Below, one piece after another: positions 42,977-52,239 of a stretch of 64,000 nucleotides of DNA. The notes beneath the pieces were generated by a model, which searched no databases, was not told where the DNA came from, and saw nothing but the letters and a program-made list of their open reading frames with translations. The position numbers were made by a program, and so were the translations under genes. How positions within the stretch are numbered: the first letter of the stretch is position 1; each line of letters begins with the position of its first letter. This DNA is from Nonomuraea cavernae (GTDB lineage: Bacteria; Actinomycetota; Actinomycetes; Streptosporangiales; Streptosporangiaceae): NCBI RefSeq assembly GCF_014646355.1, contig NZ_BMNH01000024.1, positions 51,032 to 115,031 of the forward strand. Direction: 5' to 3'.

Positions 42977-44293
42977 ATGCGCAAACTAAGCTTGGCTGTC
43001 GGGAGCCTTCTCCTGGCCACCTGCCTGTCGGCCGCACCCGCGTACGCGGACGACCCGGACACACGGCGGGTCGAGGTCTTCGGCGAGGACGCGCCCCAGG
43101 GCTATGTCGAGATCCCGAAGGCCGACGCCCATCAGAGGGGCCTGGCCGCGCCGACCGGAACCGTGACGCCCATCGAGGTCAACGGTCCCAGCGACAAGCG
43201 GATCGACCTGGTCTACCTGGGCGATGGCTTCACCGCGGCCGAGCAGGACCTCTACACCTCCCAGGTGGCGCACAGCTGGGAGGTGCTCGCGCAGCGCGAG
43301 CCGTTCAAGACCTACCGCAAGCTGTTCAACGTCTGGCAGGTCAACGTCGTCTCCAACGAGTCCGGCTCCGACAACGACCCGACCGAGGGCGTGCGGAAGG
43401 ACACGGCGCTCAACGGCGAGTATTACTGCGAGGGCCTGGCTCGTCTGATCTGCATCGACGTCCCCATCGCCCAGTCCTACGCCGCGCTCGCCCCGGCCTA
43501 CGACCAGATCGCCGTCGTCATCAACAGCACCACGTACGGCGGCGCCGGCTACACCGACGAGGAGCTGGTCACCTTCTCCGGCGGCCATGTCTCCGGCGCG
43601 GAGATCCTGCCGCACGAGCTCGGCCACTCCCTCGGCGACCTGGCCGACGAGTACCCCTACTGGGCCTATCCCGACGACGGCAGCACCTACACCGGCCCGG
43701 AGCCGGCGGAGCGCAACATCTCGATCCACAACGCCGAGCGGCAGGCGGCCCAGCAGGCCAAGTGGTGGCGCTGGCTGGGCGCCCCGACTCCGGACGGCGG
43801 CGCCATCGGCACGTTCGAGGGCGCGTACTACAACAACCTCGGCATCTACCGGCCCAGCGACAACTCGCTGATGCGGTCCTTGCGCAAGCCGTTCAACCTG
43901 GTCGGTAGCGAGGAGATGACCCGCAAGTTCTACGAGACGACCGGTCTCGTCGACGCGGCCACCCCGAGCGACAAGCCGGTGCGGGCGCCCGCCAGGCTGT
44001 CGGTCACCCACGTGGACATCCCGACCGTGTCCACCCGCTGGTTCGTCAACGGCGAGGAGATCGCCGAGTGGGCCGGAGCCACCTCGGTCGACGTCCTGGT
44101 CAAGAAGCCGAAGGGGAAGCCCGAGGGGCCGTGGTGCGGCCGTAAGGACCTGGAGCGGAAGAAGGGCGAGTGCGCCTACACCGTCACCGTCTCCGACTCC
44201 ACCGACTTCGTGCGCGACCCCGGGTACCGCGCCGACACCCTGACCACCTCGATCACCTGGACGGTCGACTACAAGCACGGCCCCAAGAAGTAG
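42977..44293 (+). CDS. Secreted M64-family metallopeptidase (IgA-peptidase-like)
   Basis: The 438-residue precursor has a signal peptide (about 1-25, ending APAYA). A propeptide-like region comes next, then KRIDLVYLGDGFTAAE, typical of M64 peptidases. The zinc site is ILPHELGHSLGDLADEY, with HExxH and a downstream acidic ligand. A C-terminal beta domain follows (from about 340) and ends GPKK. M64 enzymes are secreted proteases. TGGAGGAACTCC precedes the start. The tandem palindromes about 130-190 bases upstream suggest dedicated control. Confidence 0.87.
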   Translation: MRKLSLAVGSLLLATCLSAAPAYADDPDTRRVEVFGEDAPQGYVEIPKADAHQRGLAAPTGTVTPIEVNGPSDKRIDLVYLGDGFTAAEQDLYTSQVAHSWEVLAQREPFKTYRKLFNVWQVNVVSNESGSDNDPTEGVRKDTALNGEYYCEGLARLICIDVPIAQSYAALAPAYDQIAVVINSTTYGGAGYTDEELVTFSGGHVSGAEILPHELGHSLGDLADEYPYWAYPDDGSTYTGPEPAERNISIHNAERQAAQQAKWWRWLGAPTPDGGAIGTFEGAYYNNLGIYRPSDNSLMRSLRKPFNLVGSEEMTRKFYETTGLVDAATPSDKPVRAPARLSVTHVDIPTVSTRWFVNGEEIAEWAGATSVDVLVKKPKGKPEGPWCGRKDLERKKGECAYTVTVSDSTDFVRDPGYRADTLTTSITWTVDYKHGPKK

Positions 44294-44397
44294 TGCCCGC
44301 GCCGGCCGACGGTGCCGGCGTGGACCTCCCGGACCGGACCCGCCCACGACAGCCGGACGTCGTGGGCGGGTTCCCGGCCGCTGCCTCAGGCGATCGG

Positions 44398-45345
44398 TTA
44401 CGGGACCAGCAGCAGCTTGCCCGTGGTGCGGCGGGCGGCCAGGTCCTCGTGGGCCCGTACGGCCTCCACCAGCGGGTAGCGGTGGGAGATGTTGATCTTC
44501 AGTTCGCCGGAGGCGATCCAGCCGAACACGTCCGAGGAACGCCGCAGCAGCTCGTCCCGCTCGGCGATGTAGTGGACCAGGGTCGGCCGGGTGAGGAAGA
44601 GCGACCCGTTCTGGTTGAGCCGCTGCGGATCGACCGGCGGCACCGGCCCGCTGGCCGCCCCGAACAGCGCCATGAGCCCGCGCGGGCGGAGCGCCACCAG
44701 CCCGCCGTCGAACGTGGTGGCTCCCACGCCGTCGTAGACGACGTCCATCCGGTCGCGCAGCGCCTCGGCGAAGTCGTCGTAGCGCAGCACCTCGTCGGCC
44801 CCCGCCTCGCGGGCCAGCTTCTCCTTCTCCTCGGTCGACACCGTCGCGAACACCCGGGCGCCCCTGAGCTTGGCCAGCTGGGTGAGCAACTGGCCCATGC
44901 CTCCGGCGGCGGCGTGCACGAGCACGTTGTCGCCCTCGCGCACCTCGTGGGTGGAGTGCGTGAGGTAGTGGGCCGTCATCCCCTGGAGCATCGCGGCGGC
45001 GGCCACCTCGGCCGGCACCCCGTCGGGCACCGGCACAGTGCGGGCGGCGGGCACCACGGCCTTCTCGGCGTAGCTGCCGAGCACGTTCACCCAGGCCACG
45101 GTGTCGCCCACGGCCACGTCGCGCACACCCGGCCCCACGGCGGACACGACACCGGCTCCCTCTGTCCCGATCGGACTCGGCAGGGACAGGGGATAGGCCC
45201 CGGAGCGGTGGTAGATGTCGATGAAGTTGACCCCGCTCGCCGCGACGTCGACCAGCACCTCACCCTCTCCCGGCACGGGGTCGGGATGCTCGGCGTATAC
45301 GAGGACGTCTGGACCGCCCTGGGCGGTGATGACTATGGCACGCAT
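44398..45345 (-). CDS. NADPH:quinone oxidoreductase (zeta-crystallin-like)
   Basis: A 315-residue medium-chain dehydrogenase/reductase without zinc ligands. The N-terminal catalytic domain opens MRAIVITAQGGPDVLVY. The Rossmann motif is VLVHAAAGGMGQLLTQLAKL and the end is RRTTGKLLLVP. It should reduce quinones or enones with NADPH. It is full length, convergent with the M64 gene, and divergent from the sigma factor gene. Confidence 0.9.
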   Translation of the reverse strand: MRAIVITAQGGPDVLVYAEHPDPVPGEGEVLVDVAASGVNFIDIYHRSGAYPLSLPSPIGTEGAGVVSAVGPGVRDVAVGDTVAWVNVLGSYAEKAVVPAARTVPVPDGVPAEVAAAAMLQGMTAHYLTHSTHEVREGDNVLVHAAAGGMGQLLTQLAKLRGARVFATVSTEEKEKLAREAGADEVLRYDDFAEALRDRMDVVYDGVGATTFDGGLVALRPRGLMALFGAASGPVPPVDPQRLNQNGSLFLTRPTLVHYIAERDELLRRSSDVFGWIASGELKINISHRYPLVEAVRAHEDLAARRTTGKLLLVP

Positions 45346-45462
45346 GCTTCTAGTCAACCCCGCCCATAACCGCGTATTCCACGGGGCTCCCCGTACGCCT
45401 CGGAAATGGGCGACAACCTTTCGCCCGGAAGGTCGCGTTGGTACGGGTGAGAGGAGATCACA

Positions 45463-45978
45463 TTGGATCGTCACGACGACTTCCGTGAGTTCGTGCTCGC
45501 CCGCCAGCAGGTCCTGATGCGGACGGCGTACTTGCTCACGGGAGACGCGCACCTCGCCGAGGACTTACTGCAGAGCGTCCTGATCAAGGTCGCGGGCAAG
45601 TGGCCCAAGCTGTCCGGCGGCAACCCCGAGGCGTACGTCCGCAAGGCGCTCGTCAACCAGTACATCTCGTGGAAGCGCCGGCCGCGGCCGGAGGTGCTGG
45701 GCACCGAGCTGCCAGAGCGTGGTGCCTCCCATGACGACGCCGCACTCCATCGGATCGTGTTGCGCCAGGCTCTCGCCAGGCTGGCGCCCAGGCAGCGGGC
45801 CGTGATCGTGCTGCGGTTCTGGGAGGACCTGACCGAAGCGCAGACCGCCGAGGCGCTCGGTTGCTCGCCCGGCACCGTCAAGAGCCAGGCCCATCACGCG
45901 CTGGCCCGCCTGCGGGCGTTCGCGCCCGAACTGGCGTGTCTGCTGAACGATTCGGAGATGGAGGAGGTAGCCCGATGA
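45463..45978 (+). CDS. ECF sigma factor, SigE-like family of actinomycetes
   Basis: A 171-residue sigma factor. Region 2 includes AYLLTGDAHLAEDLLQSVL and region 4 includes WEDLTEAQTAEALGCSPGTV. It starts at TTG behind GAGAGGAGATC. Its stop overlaps the next gene by ATGA, a layout seen where the second gene is a membrane anti-sigma or sensor partner. Target promoters are unknown. Confidence 0.88.
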   Translation: MDRHDDFREFVLARQQVLMRTAYLLTGDAHLAEDLLQSVLIKVAGKWPKLSGGNPEAYVRKALVNQYISWKRRPRPEVLGTELPERGASHDDAALHRIVLRQALARLAPRQRAVIVLRFWEDLTEAQTAEALGCSPGTVKSQAHHALARLRAFAPELACLLNDSEMEEVAR

Positions 45979-47078
45979 CGAGGCTGCGTGAGGCGCTGGA
46001 CGGCATCGCCGCGGAGGCGCCTCTGGTGAACCTGGCCGACGTGGCCGTGGCGGGCCACCGGCGCCGGCGGCGGGCCACCGCCGTGCTGGCCGCCGCCGCG
46101 ACGGTCGCGGTGGTGGGCGCGGCGAGCATCGCCGTCGCACCGCCGTGGCAGCGAGCCGACCGTACGGCCACGCCGCAGGGGGTGGACACCGTTCCCGACC
46201 TGCCGGACGGGGCGGTGGGGCCGATCGCGTACGCGTTCCAGACGCCCTGCGAGAAACAGCGAAATCCGGTCCGTATCGACTGCGGCACGGTCGAGTGGCG
46301 GGTGGTCACCCGGAGCGGCAGGACGTATCGGGTGCCGCAGGCGCTGTTCAGCACCGCCAAGGACCACAAGGTGCCCGTCGCGATCAGCCGGGACGGGCGC
46401 ATGCTCGCCTACTACAGCCGCCAGGCCCAGGCGCACGTCGTCCGCGACCTGGTGGGCGGCACGCAGGCGACCTCGCCTGTCACCGTGAAGGAGGAGCGGA
46501 TCAGCATGGGCTCCACGCTGGCGCTCTCCGACGACGGCCGCTACCTGATCTTCGATCCGCGCGAGGGGACCAAGGATCCCGGGTTGCTGATCGACGTGCG
46601 CACCGGCAAGAGCCGGCCGGTGGACGGCAACTACGAGGTGGTCAGCATCAAGGGCGGCGTCGCCGTGCTGGTCCGTTACGTCAAGACCGACCTGTGGCGG
46701 ATGCCGGTCACCGGCGGAGGTCGGCCGGTGCGCTTCGACGGGAAGTTCATCATGTTCAGCGAGATCGCCCCGGATGGCCGCACGGTGGCCGCCTTCGAGT
46801 TCTCGGACTACGCCAAGCGCAGGCTCACCGTGCTCGACGCCAAGAGCGGACAGCCCCTTCGGAAAGTGCCCATCCGCGGGCTGCCCGCAGGCCGTGGCGG
46901 AGCTGTGATGGGCACCGCTCTGTGGACCAGCGGATCCGAGGTCGCGGTCGTCTACCAGAGCCGGGACGACGTCCGCACGTACGCGGTCAACGTCAAGACC
47001 GGACAGGCCCACCAGGTGGCCCGCTACCCGGGAGTTTTGCACATGAGGCTGGTACTGCCCGGGGTCGCGAGCCAATAA
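45975..47078 (+). CDS. Membrane protein with extracellular WD40-like/TolB-like domain, partner of the ECF sigma factor
   Basis: A 367-residue protein: a short cytoplasmic N terminus rich in Arg (LADVAVAGHRRRRRA), one membrane segment (about 36-56) and an extracellular beta-propeller-like domain with repeats such as AISRDGRMLAYYS and LALSDDGRYLIFDP. It is coupled to the sigma factor gene by ATGA. In such pairs the cytoplasmic stub often binds the sigma factor, but no classical zinc anti-sigma motif (HxxxCxxC) is visible. A sensor role is inferred from the operon. Confidence 0.75.
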   Translation: MTRLREALDGIAAEAPLVNLADVAVAGHRRRRRATAVLAAAATVAVVGAASIAVAPPWQRADRTATPQGVDTVPDLPDGAVGPIAYAFQTPCEKQRNPVRIDCGTVEWRVVTRSGRTYRVPQALFSTAKDHKVPVAISRDGRMLAYYSRQAQAHVVRDLVGGTQATSPVTVKEERISMGSTLALSDDGRYLIFDPREGTKDPGLLIDVRTGKSRPVDGNYEVVSIKGGVAVLVRYVKTDLWRMPVTGGGRPVRFDGKFIMFSEIAPDGRTVAAFEFSDYAKRRLTVLDAKSGQPLRKVPIRGLPAGRGGAVMGTALWTSGSEVAVVYQSRDDVRTYAVNVKTGQAHQVARYPGVLHMRLVLPGVASQ

Positions 47079-47185
47079 GCGGGGGCGGTAGACCGGCCCG
47101 GCGGGCAGCGGGAACGCCACCGCCGACGCGGCGACCAGGAACACCCGGTCTCCCACCAGGCGGCCACGACCGACGGCACCGCGAA

Positions 47186-48802
47186 TCAGGGGTCCTTCTG
47201 GCCGCGCAGCTCGAAGTCGTCGAACGCCGTCTTCATCAGTGACGAGCCGCCCTTCGGCGTGCGCGCGAACACCCCGACGGCGCCGTTGCCGATGCCGTTG
47301 GGGTCGTCGACCTGGTGGATCCGGTCGCCGTTCACCCACATCGTCAGCCGCACGCCGTTGCCGCGCCGCTCGCAGGCGGCCTCGATGCGGGCCCTGCCCG
47401 GCAGGTCGTCGACCATGACCGGCTGGGCCAGGGTGCCGCCCGAGCCGTCGAAGACCCGCCGGATACGGGCGTTGCCCGTCGTGTCGAGCCCGAACTCGTA
47501 GTAGGTGTCGGCATCGACGGCGTGGCAGTAGACGCCGTACTCGCCGCTGCCGGTGATGTGCTTGACCTCGGCGGTGACGGCTACGACCACGGTCTCGGGC
47601 AGCATCGGCGTCGGGCTGGCCGTCGGATTGGGGGAGGACGTGGGCTTTTCGTACAGGAATGGCAGCGGGGCCTGGGCCCAGCGCTCCTCGCGGTTCTCCC
47701 CGACGTCGAGGCCGTAGGTGCCGTCGGTCCGATAGCCGTAGCTGGTCGTGTCCTCGGGGTCGTATCTGCCGTTCCAGCCGCCGGAGGTCTGCGTGAAGTC
47801 CTCCTGGTAGAGCATCGGGAATTCGGGCGGGCCGCTGGGCGCGAGCAACGCCCATGCCCCCACGCCCAGGCCCACGACGACCGCCGCGGCCACGGCGAGC
47901 CCCATGACGAGCCGGGCCCTGCCGGCACGGTAGGAGCCGACCTGGGTCAGCGGAGTGGTGTGCTGCTGCCACGCCACCTGTACGTTCCTGGCGGCCTGCT
48001 CCGGCTCGGCCGAGCGGCCCACGAGATGGTCGAGCAACTGCTGCGCGGTCGGCCGCCCGGCAGGGTCCTTGCGCAGCGCGGCCCTGACCAGGTCGCGCAT
48101 CGCCGGGTCGACGGCGTCGAGGTCGGGCTCGGTGTTGAGCACCTGGTAGACGATCGTGGGCAGCGAGTCGCCGGGAAACGGCGCCTTCCCGCTGGCGGCG
48201 AAGGCCACCAGGCAGCCCCACGAGAACACGTCGCAGGCCGGCGAGACCGGCATGCCGCGCAGCACCTCGGGCGCCATGTACCGGGGCGTGCCGACGAGCT
48301 CCCCGGTGCCGGTGATCCCGCCCAGCGTGTCGAGCGCCCTGGCGATGCCGAAGTCGATCACCCGCGGCCCGACCGGCGACAGCAGCACGTTGGACGGCTT
48401 GAGATCGCGGTGCACCACCCCGGCCCCGTGGATGGCGGTCAGGCCGGTCGCCACGCTGACGGCCAGCGCGTCGAGGCTTGACCCCTTGAGCGGCCCCGAC
48501 TGCCGCACCGCGTCCTCCAGGCTGGGCCCCGGAACGTACTCGGTGACGACGTAGAGCTGGTCGCCGTCGAGCGCCGCCTCCAGCACCGCGGCCGTGCAGA
48601 ACCTGCGCACTCGCCGGGCGGCGTCGGCCTCCCTGCGAAAACGCATTCTGAACTGCTCGTGCTGGCTGAGCTCGGGATTGATCACCTTGACGGCGACCTG
48701 CTGCCCCGTGGCGTCCTCGGCAAGGTAGACCGTGCCCATTCCGCCCCGGCCCAGCACGCTCAACAGCTTGTAGCGCCCGATGTGGGATGATTCACGGCTC
48801 AC
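47186..48802 (-). CDS. Membrane Ser/Thr protein kinase with extracellular domain
   Basis: A 538-residue PknB-type kinase. The kinase domain (about 10-265) has LGRGGMGTVYLAE, the ATP Lys in VAVKVI, catalytic HRDLKPSNVLL, DFGIAR and the APE motif MAPEVL. A membrane segment lies near 298-321. The extracellular part (about 325-538) looks like a concanavalin-fold domain (EDFTQTSGGWNG, DTYYEFGLDTTG, FARTPKGG) that may bind sugars or wall fragments. There are no PASTA repeats. It starts 11 bases beyond the end of the shortened RloB gene, on the same strand. Confidence 0.9.
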   Translation of the reverse strand: MSRESSHIGRYKLLSVLGRGGMGTVYLAEDATGQQVAVKVINPELSQHEQFRMRFRREADAARRVRRFCTAAVLEAALDGDQLYVVTEYVPGPSLEDAVRQSGPLKGSSLDALAVSVATGLTAIHGAGVVHRDLKPSNVLLSPVGPRVIDFGIARALDTLGGITGTGELVGTPRYMAPEVLRGMPVSPACDVFSWGCLVAFAASGKAPFPGDSLPTIVYQVLNTEPDLDAVDPAMRDLVRAALRKDPAGRPTAQQLLDHLVGRSAEPEQAARNVQVAWQQHTTPLTQVGSYRAGRARLVMGLAVAAAVVVGLGVGAWALLAPSGPPEFPMLYQEDFTQTSGGWNGRYDPEDTTSYGYRTDGTYGLDVGENREERWAQAPLPFLYEKPTSSPNPTASPTPMLPETVVVAVTAEVKHITGSGEYGVYCHAVDADTYYEFGLDTTGNARIRRVFDGSGGTLAQPVMVDDLPGRARIEAACERRGNGVRLTMWVNGDRIHQVDDPNGIGNGAVGVFARTPKGGSSLMKTAFDDFELRGQKDP

Positions 48803-48813
48803 GGCGCGCTAGC

Positions 48814-49200
48814 TTACCGATTCCTGCCCGACTGGCGTATGACGTCCACGATCAGCCAGCGCGCCGCGATCAGCGCCTGGTCGAGCGTGTCGTGGTCGTC
48901 GACGTCGACTACGCACCAGACCTCGTCGTAGGCGATGTCGCCATCTCGCTGGGCACGGGCCTCCCTGTCTTTCCTGTCGCGCTCGCGAATCGCGTAGCTC
49001 ACCAAGGAACCCGGGTCGCGGCCGAGACCGATCACCTTGCAGTTGCGGATTTCGACGGGAAGGGAGCGAAAGTGGTCGCGGACTCCTTCGAAGTACTCGA
49101 CCTCGGTGACCTGACCTTCGCAGACGATGAGGACGCGCTTCTTCGGTGCTCGTCTGCCGGTGGGGCGATCAAGGCGCGGGGGGCTACGCCTGGGACTCAT
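48814..49200 (-). CDS. RloB-like protein, C-terminally shortened
   Basis: A 128-residue protein with the N-terminal RloB motifs RVLIVCEGQVTEVEYFEG and WCVVDVDDHDTLDQAL (Toprim-like acidic residues). RloB proteins are usually about 200 residues or more and continue with a segment resembling NPCFELWLLLHF. Here the frame ends after ALIAARWLIVDVIRQSGRNR. No remnant of the missing part lies beyond the stop. Its start overlaps the RloA stop by ATGA. RloA/RloB (AbiL) pairs give abortive phage defence, the ATPase controlling the nuclease-like RloB. The truncation may inactivate it. Confidence 0.75.
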   Translation of the reverse strand: MSPRRSPPRLDRPTGRRAPKKRVLIVCEGQVTEVEYFEGVRDHFRSLPVEIRNCKVIGLGRDPGSLVSYAIRERDRKDREARAQRDGDIAYDEVWCVVDVDDHDTLDQALIAARWLIVDVIRQSGRNR

Positions 49201-50474
49201 CGTGTCTCGTCGTCCCTCTCCCGGAAGACTTCGCGGATGCTGTCGAAGTTGAGGTAGGGCACCGCTCCGTAGCGCCCCTGAAGGTAGCCGCGTTCGACGT
49301 TCTCGTCGCGCCGCGGATGGAATTCGGATAGGGCATAGAGGCTGGTGGCGCCTGAGTCGTCCTTTTCGGTGAACCAGACCTCGTCCCTGGCCATGATCTC
49401 GTCCTCGAGCATCGAGCCCAGCAACGTCGTGTCGTGAGAGGCGAAGACCAACTGGGCTCCGTGTCTGTTGATCTCTGGATCCTTGAACATGCGGATCAGA
49501 CTGGAACTGAGGAGGGGGTGCAGGCTGGAGTCGATCTCGTCGGTGATGAGCACACAGTCTCCGCGGAGGGTGATGAGCGCGTGGCCGAGCAGGGAGAGCC
49601 AGGCCCTGGTGCCGGCGCTTTCCTCGTCAAGGCCGAGCGACACGCCGCCGGTCGATCTGCGCAGCACGACCCGCGCCCGAACCGCTCGCAACGCGGCTTC
49701 TGACGACGGTACGGCGAAATCCTCCGGGTAGAGCCTGGCGAACTCGTCCAGCACGGGGTCGTCCGGTGTCTCGACCAACTCGGCTCGCTCCACGCCGAGA
49801 TCCGCGATGCGCAGGAGTTTGTTGAGGGCCGGGGCGAAGTCCGTTTCGTTCAGCAGGAATTTCGCCAGGTGAAGGCGCAGCTTCTCGTCTTCCTCGCCAT
49901 GCTGCGCGAACAGCACCTTCCCAACCAGGCTCGCGTACAGATCGCCAAGCAACGGGTGGTTGTTGGACGCCGCGGCGGACAGGTAGAGCGAATTGGGCCG
50001 GGTGAGTCGCCGGATGCGCTGAATCTCGCCGGTGAGTCCGCGGCCGAAGGCCATGTCGTCGGCCGTGGATCGCTCGAACAACCTCTTCTTTCGGCCGTGG
50101 GGGAACGTATAGAGCCATTCGCCCAAGACCCGGGTGTCGTCCACTTCGAAGCCGTAGGAATACCGCGTTTCGTCGTGCAGGAAGTCCACTTCGAAGAACG
50201 ACGCGGTCGCCAGGCCTGTCTCCGAGAGCTTGAACGGCTGTCGGGGCACTCCGCCGACCGGCCCCCATCGGGTATGTGATGATCGGATCGCGTCGATCAT
50301 CCAGATCAAGGCACTGAGCACGTTGGACTTGCCAGAGGCGTTCGCTCCGTAGATGCCGGCCACTCGGACCGTGCCGAGTTCCTTCGTCTCACCCCGGCGA
50401 GGAACGGCGACGAGGGAGAGTGTCTGCTCATCACGGATGGACCGATGATTGGCCACTCTGAAGCGCAACAACAT
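49197..50474 (-). CDS. RloA/AbiLi-like AAA ATPase of a defence pair
   Basis: A 425-residue ABC/SMC-type ATPase. It has Walker A YGANASGKSNVLSAL, the insert region expected of the AAA_15/21 class, Walker B CVLITDEIDSSLHP and LVFASHDTTLLG. It is full length and opens with LLRFRVANHRSIRDEQTLSL, typical of RloA. It is coupled by ATGA to the RloB gene. Such ATPases sense infection and release their partner's activity. Confidence 0.88.
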   Translation of the reverse strand: MLLRFRVANHRSIRDEQTLSLVAVPRRGETKELGTVRVAGIYGANASGKSNVLSALIWMIDAIRSSHTRWGPVGGVPRQPFKLSETGLATASFFEVDFLHDETRYSYGFEVDDTRVLGEWLYTFPHGRKKRLFERSTADDMAFGRGLTGEIQRIRRLTRPNSLYLSAAASNNHPLLGDLYASLVGKVLFAQHGEEDEKLRLHLAKFLLNETDFAPALNKLLRIADLGVERAELVETPDDPVLDEFARLYPEDFAVPSSEAALRAVRARVVLRRSTGGVSLGLDEESAGTRAWLSLLGHALITLRGDCVLITDEIDSSLHPLLSSSLIRMFKDPEINRHGAQLVFASHDTTLLGSMLEDEIMARDEVWFTEKDDSGATSLYALSEFHPRRDENVERGYLQGRYGAVPYLNFDSIREVFRERDDETR

Positions 50475-50516
50475 GACGATCTTCTCCCTGCACGAGTCTG
50501 CGGCCAGACTACATAT

Positions 50517-51179
50517 TCAACCGTGCTTGTGAAGGGATTCCCCGCCATGAAGCATGAAATCACATACCCATGGCAATCCGGCGGCTCCGGCGATGAGGAC
50601 GTGGCAGCCGGCGGCGGTGGCGGCGGCGATGCCGGGCGGGCTGTCCTCGACGGCGACGCAGCGGCGCGGGTCCACGCCGAGCCGGCGGGCCGCCTCCAGG
50701 TAGGGGTCGGGGGACGGCTTGCCGCGGACGGCGTCCTCGGCGGCGATGACCAGGTCGAACTCGTGGCGGAGCCGAGGCAGCACCAGTTCGACGATGCTCC
50801 GGGGCGAGGCGCTGACCAGGGCGGTGGGGATGCCCTGCGCGGACAGCGCGGCGAGCAGGTCGACGGCGCCGGGCACGACGTCGACGCCCCGCCCGACGCG
50901 GTCGGCGAAGGCGTCGGTGAGGCGGCGGCCGACCTCGGCCCGCTCACCGGCGCCGGCGGTCTCCACCAGGTACGCCGCCACGTCCTCGATCATGCGGCCG
51001 AGGACGTGGGGCACGTCGGCGGGCCCGAGCGTCACGCCCAGCGAACCGGCCACCGCCTCCGTGGCCTGCCACCAGAGGGTCTCGGTGTCCACCAGGGTGC
51101 CGTCCAGGTCGAACAGGACGGCCCGCGGTGGCACGGAAGCGGGCTCCGGAGGCGGCTGGGCGGGCGCCTCAGACGGCAT
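50517..51179 (-). CDS. HAD-superfamily phosphatase (beta-phosphoglucomutase-like subfamily)
   Basis: A 220-residue hydrolase with motif I FDLDGTLVDTE (nucleophile Asp), motif II SASPR, Lys in GKPSPDPYLEA and motif IV VEDSPPGI. The cap domain is helical. The sequence is of the sugar-phosphatase/phosphoglycolate type and lacks the DxAGT signature of phosphonoacetaldehyde hydrolase. It overlaps the ABC ATPase gene by 11 bases and ends the importer operon, so it probably dephosphorylates the imported compound. Confidence 0.85.
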   Translation of the reverse strand: MPSEAPAQPPPEPASVPPRAVLFDLDGTLVDTETLWWQATEAVAGSLGVTLGPADVPHVLGRMIEDVAAYLVETAGAGERAEVGRRLTDAFADRVGRGVDVVPGAVDLLAALSAQGIPTALVSASPRSIVELVLPRLRHEFDLVIAAEDAVRGKPSPDPYLEAARRLGVDPRRCVAVEDSPPGIAAATAAGCHVLIAGAAGLPWVCDFMLHGGESLHKHG

Positions 51180-52239
51180 CGGCCGTGGCGGGCGCCGGGA
51201 CCGTGACCGTCCGGGCCGCCACCAGGACGGGCCGCTCGACCAGCCGCACGCCGACCCGGGTGCCGGGCGTCAGGCGCACGGCCTCGTGACCGGGCACGTC
51301 GGCGAGCACCTCGCCGCCTTCCAGGGCCAGCCGCAGCCGGACGGACGCGCCGCGGAAGGACGCGGCGATCACCTCGGCGGCGCCGCCCGCGTCCGGCGTG
51401 ACCCGCACCGCCTCCGGGCGGATCAGCACGTCCACGTCGGGGTCGGCCGGGGCCGTGCCGTCGACGGGCAGGAGCTGGCCGAGGACGGTCACCTGGTCGC
51501 CGGAGACCCGCCCGGCCAGGTGGTTCATGGTGCCGACGAACTCGGCGACGAACGGCGTGGCCGGCCGGTCGTACACCTCGGCGGGCGGGCCGACCTGCTC
51601 CAGCCGGCCCTCGCGCAGCACCGCGACCCGGTCGGCGATCGACAGGGCCTCCTCCTGGTCGTGGGTGACGAAGACGGTGGTGATGCCGAGATCGAGCTGG
51701 AGGCGGCGGATCTCCTCGCGCAGCGAGACGCGTACCTTCGCGTCCAGCGCCGACAGCGGCTCGTCGAGCAGCAGGACACGCGGCTCCAGGGCCAGCGCGC
51801 GGGCCAGGGCGACGCGCTGCTGCTGGCCGCCGGACAGCTCATGAGGGTAGCGCTCGGCGTGGTCGGGCAGCCCGACCAGCTCCAGCAGCTCGGCGGCCTT
51901 GGCCCGTCTGGTGGCGACGGGCACCCGGCGGACCCGCAGGCCGAAGGCGACGTTGTCGCGGGCGTTGAGGTTGGGGAAGAGCGAGTAGGACTGGAAGACC
52001 ATGCCCGCGTCGCGCTTGCTGGCCGGGACGTCGGTGATGTCCTTGCCGTCGACGAGCACGGCTCCCGAGTCGGGCCGTTCGAACCCGGCGACGCACCGCA
52101 GCGCGGTCGTCTTGCCGCAGCCCGACGGGCCGAGCAGGGCGACGAACTCGCCCGGCTCGATGGTCAGGTCGAGCCCGTCCAGCGCGACCGTCTTGCCGAA
52201 GATCCGCCGTAGCCCGCGGAACTCCACCTTGGACGTCAT
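51169..52239 (-). CDS. ABC importer ATPase (PotA/FbpC/PhnT-like)
   Basis: A 356-residue ATPase with Walker A LLGPSGCGKTTALRC, the signature HELSGGQQQRVALARAL, Walker B VLLLDEPLSALD and a C-terminal TOBE-like regulatory domain. This class serves importers of Fe(III), polyamines or 2-aminoethylphosphonate. It overlaps both neighbours (permease stop at 52236, HAD start at 51179). The start was placed at 52239 because the upstream open frame is non-homologous. Confidence 0.9.
   Translation of the reverse strand: MTSKVEFRGLRRIFGKTVALDGLDLTIEPGEFVALLGPSGCGKTTALRCVAGFERPDSGAVLVDGKDITDVPASKRDAGMVFQSYSLFPNLNARDNVAFGLRVRRVPVATRRAKAAELLELVGLPDHAERYPHELSGGQQQRVALARALALEPRVLLLDEPLSALDAKVRVSLREEIRRLQLDLGITTVFVTHDQEEALSIADRVAVLREGRLEQVGPPAEVYDRPATPFVAEFVGTMNHLAGRVSGDQVTVLGQLLPVDGTAPADPDVDVLIRPEAVRVTPDAGGAAEVIAASFRGASVRLRLALEGGEVLADVPGHEAVRLTPGTRVGVRLVERPVLVAARTVTVPAPATADAV

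Noticed and set aside
50517..51179. Phosphonoacetaldehyde hydrolase (PhnX), suggested by the importer context
   Set aside because: Motif I is FDLDGT and not the DxAGT form of PhnX, so a general HAD phosphatase call is safer.
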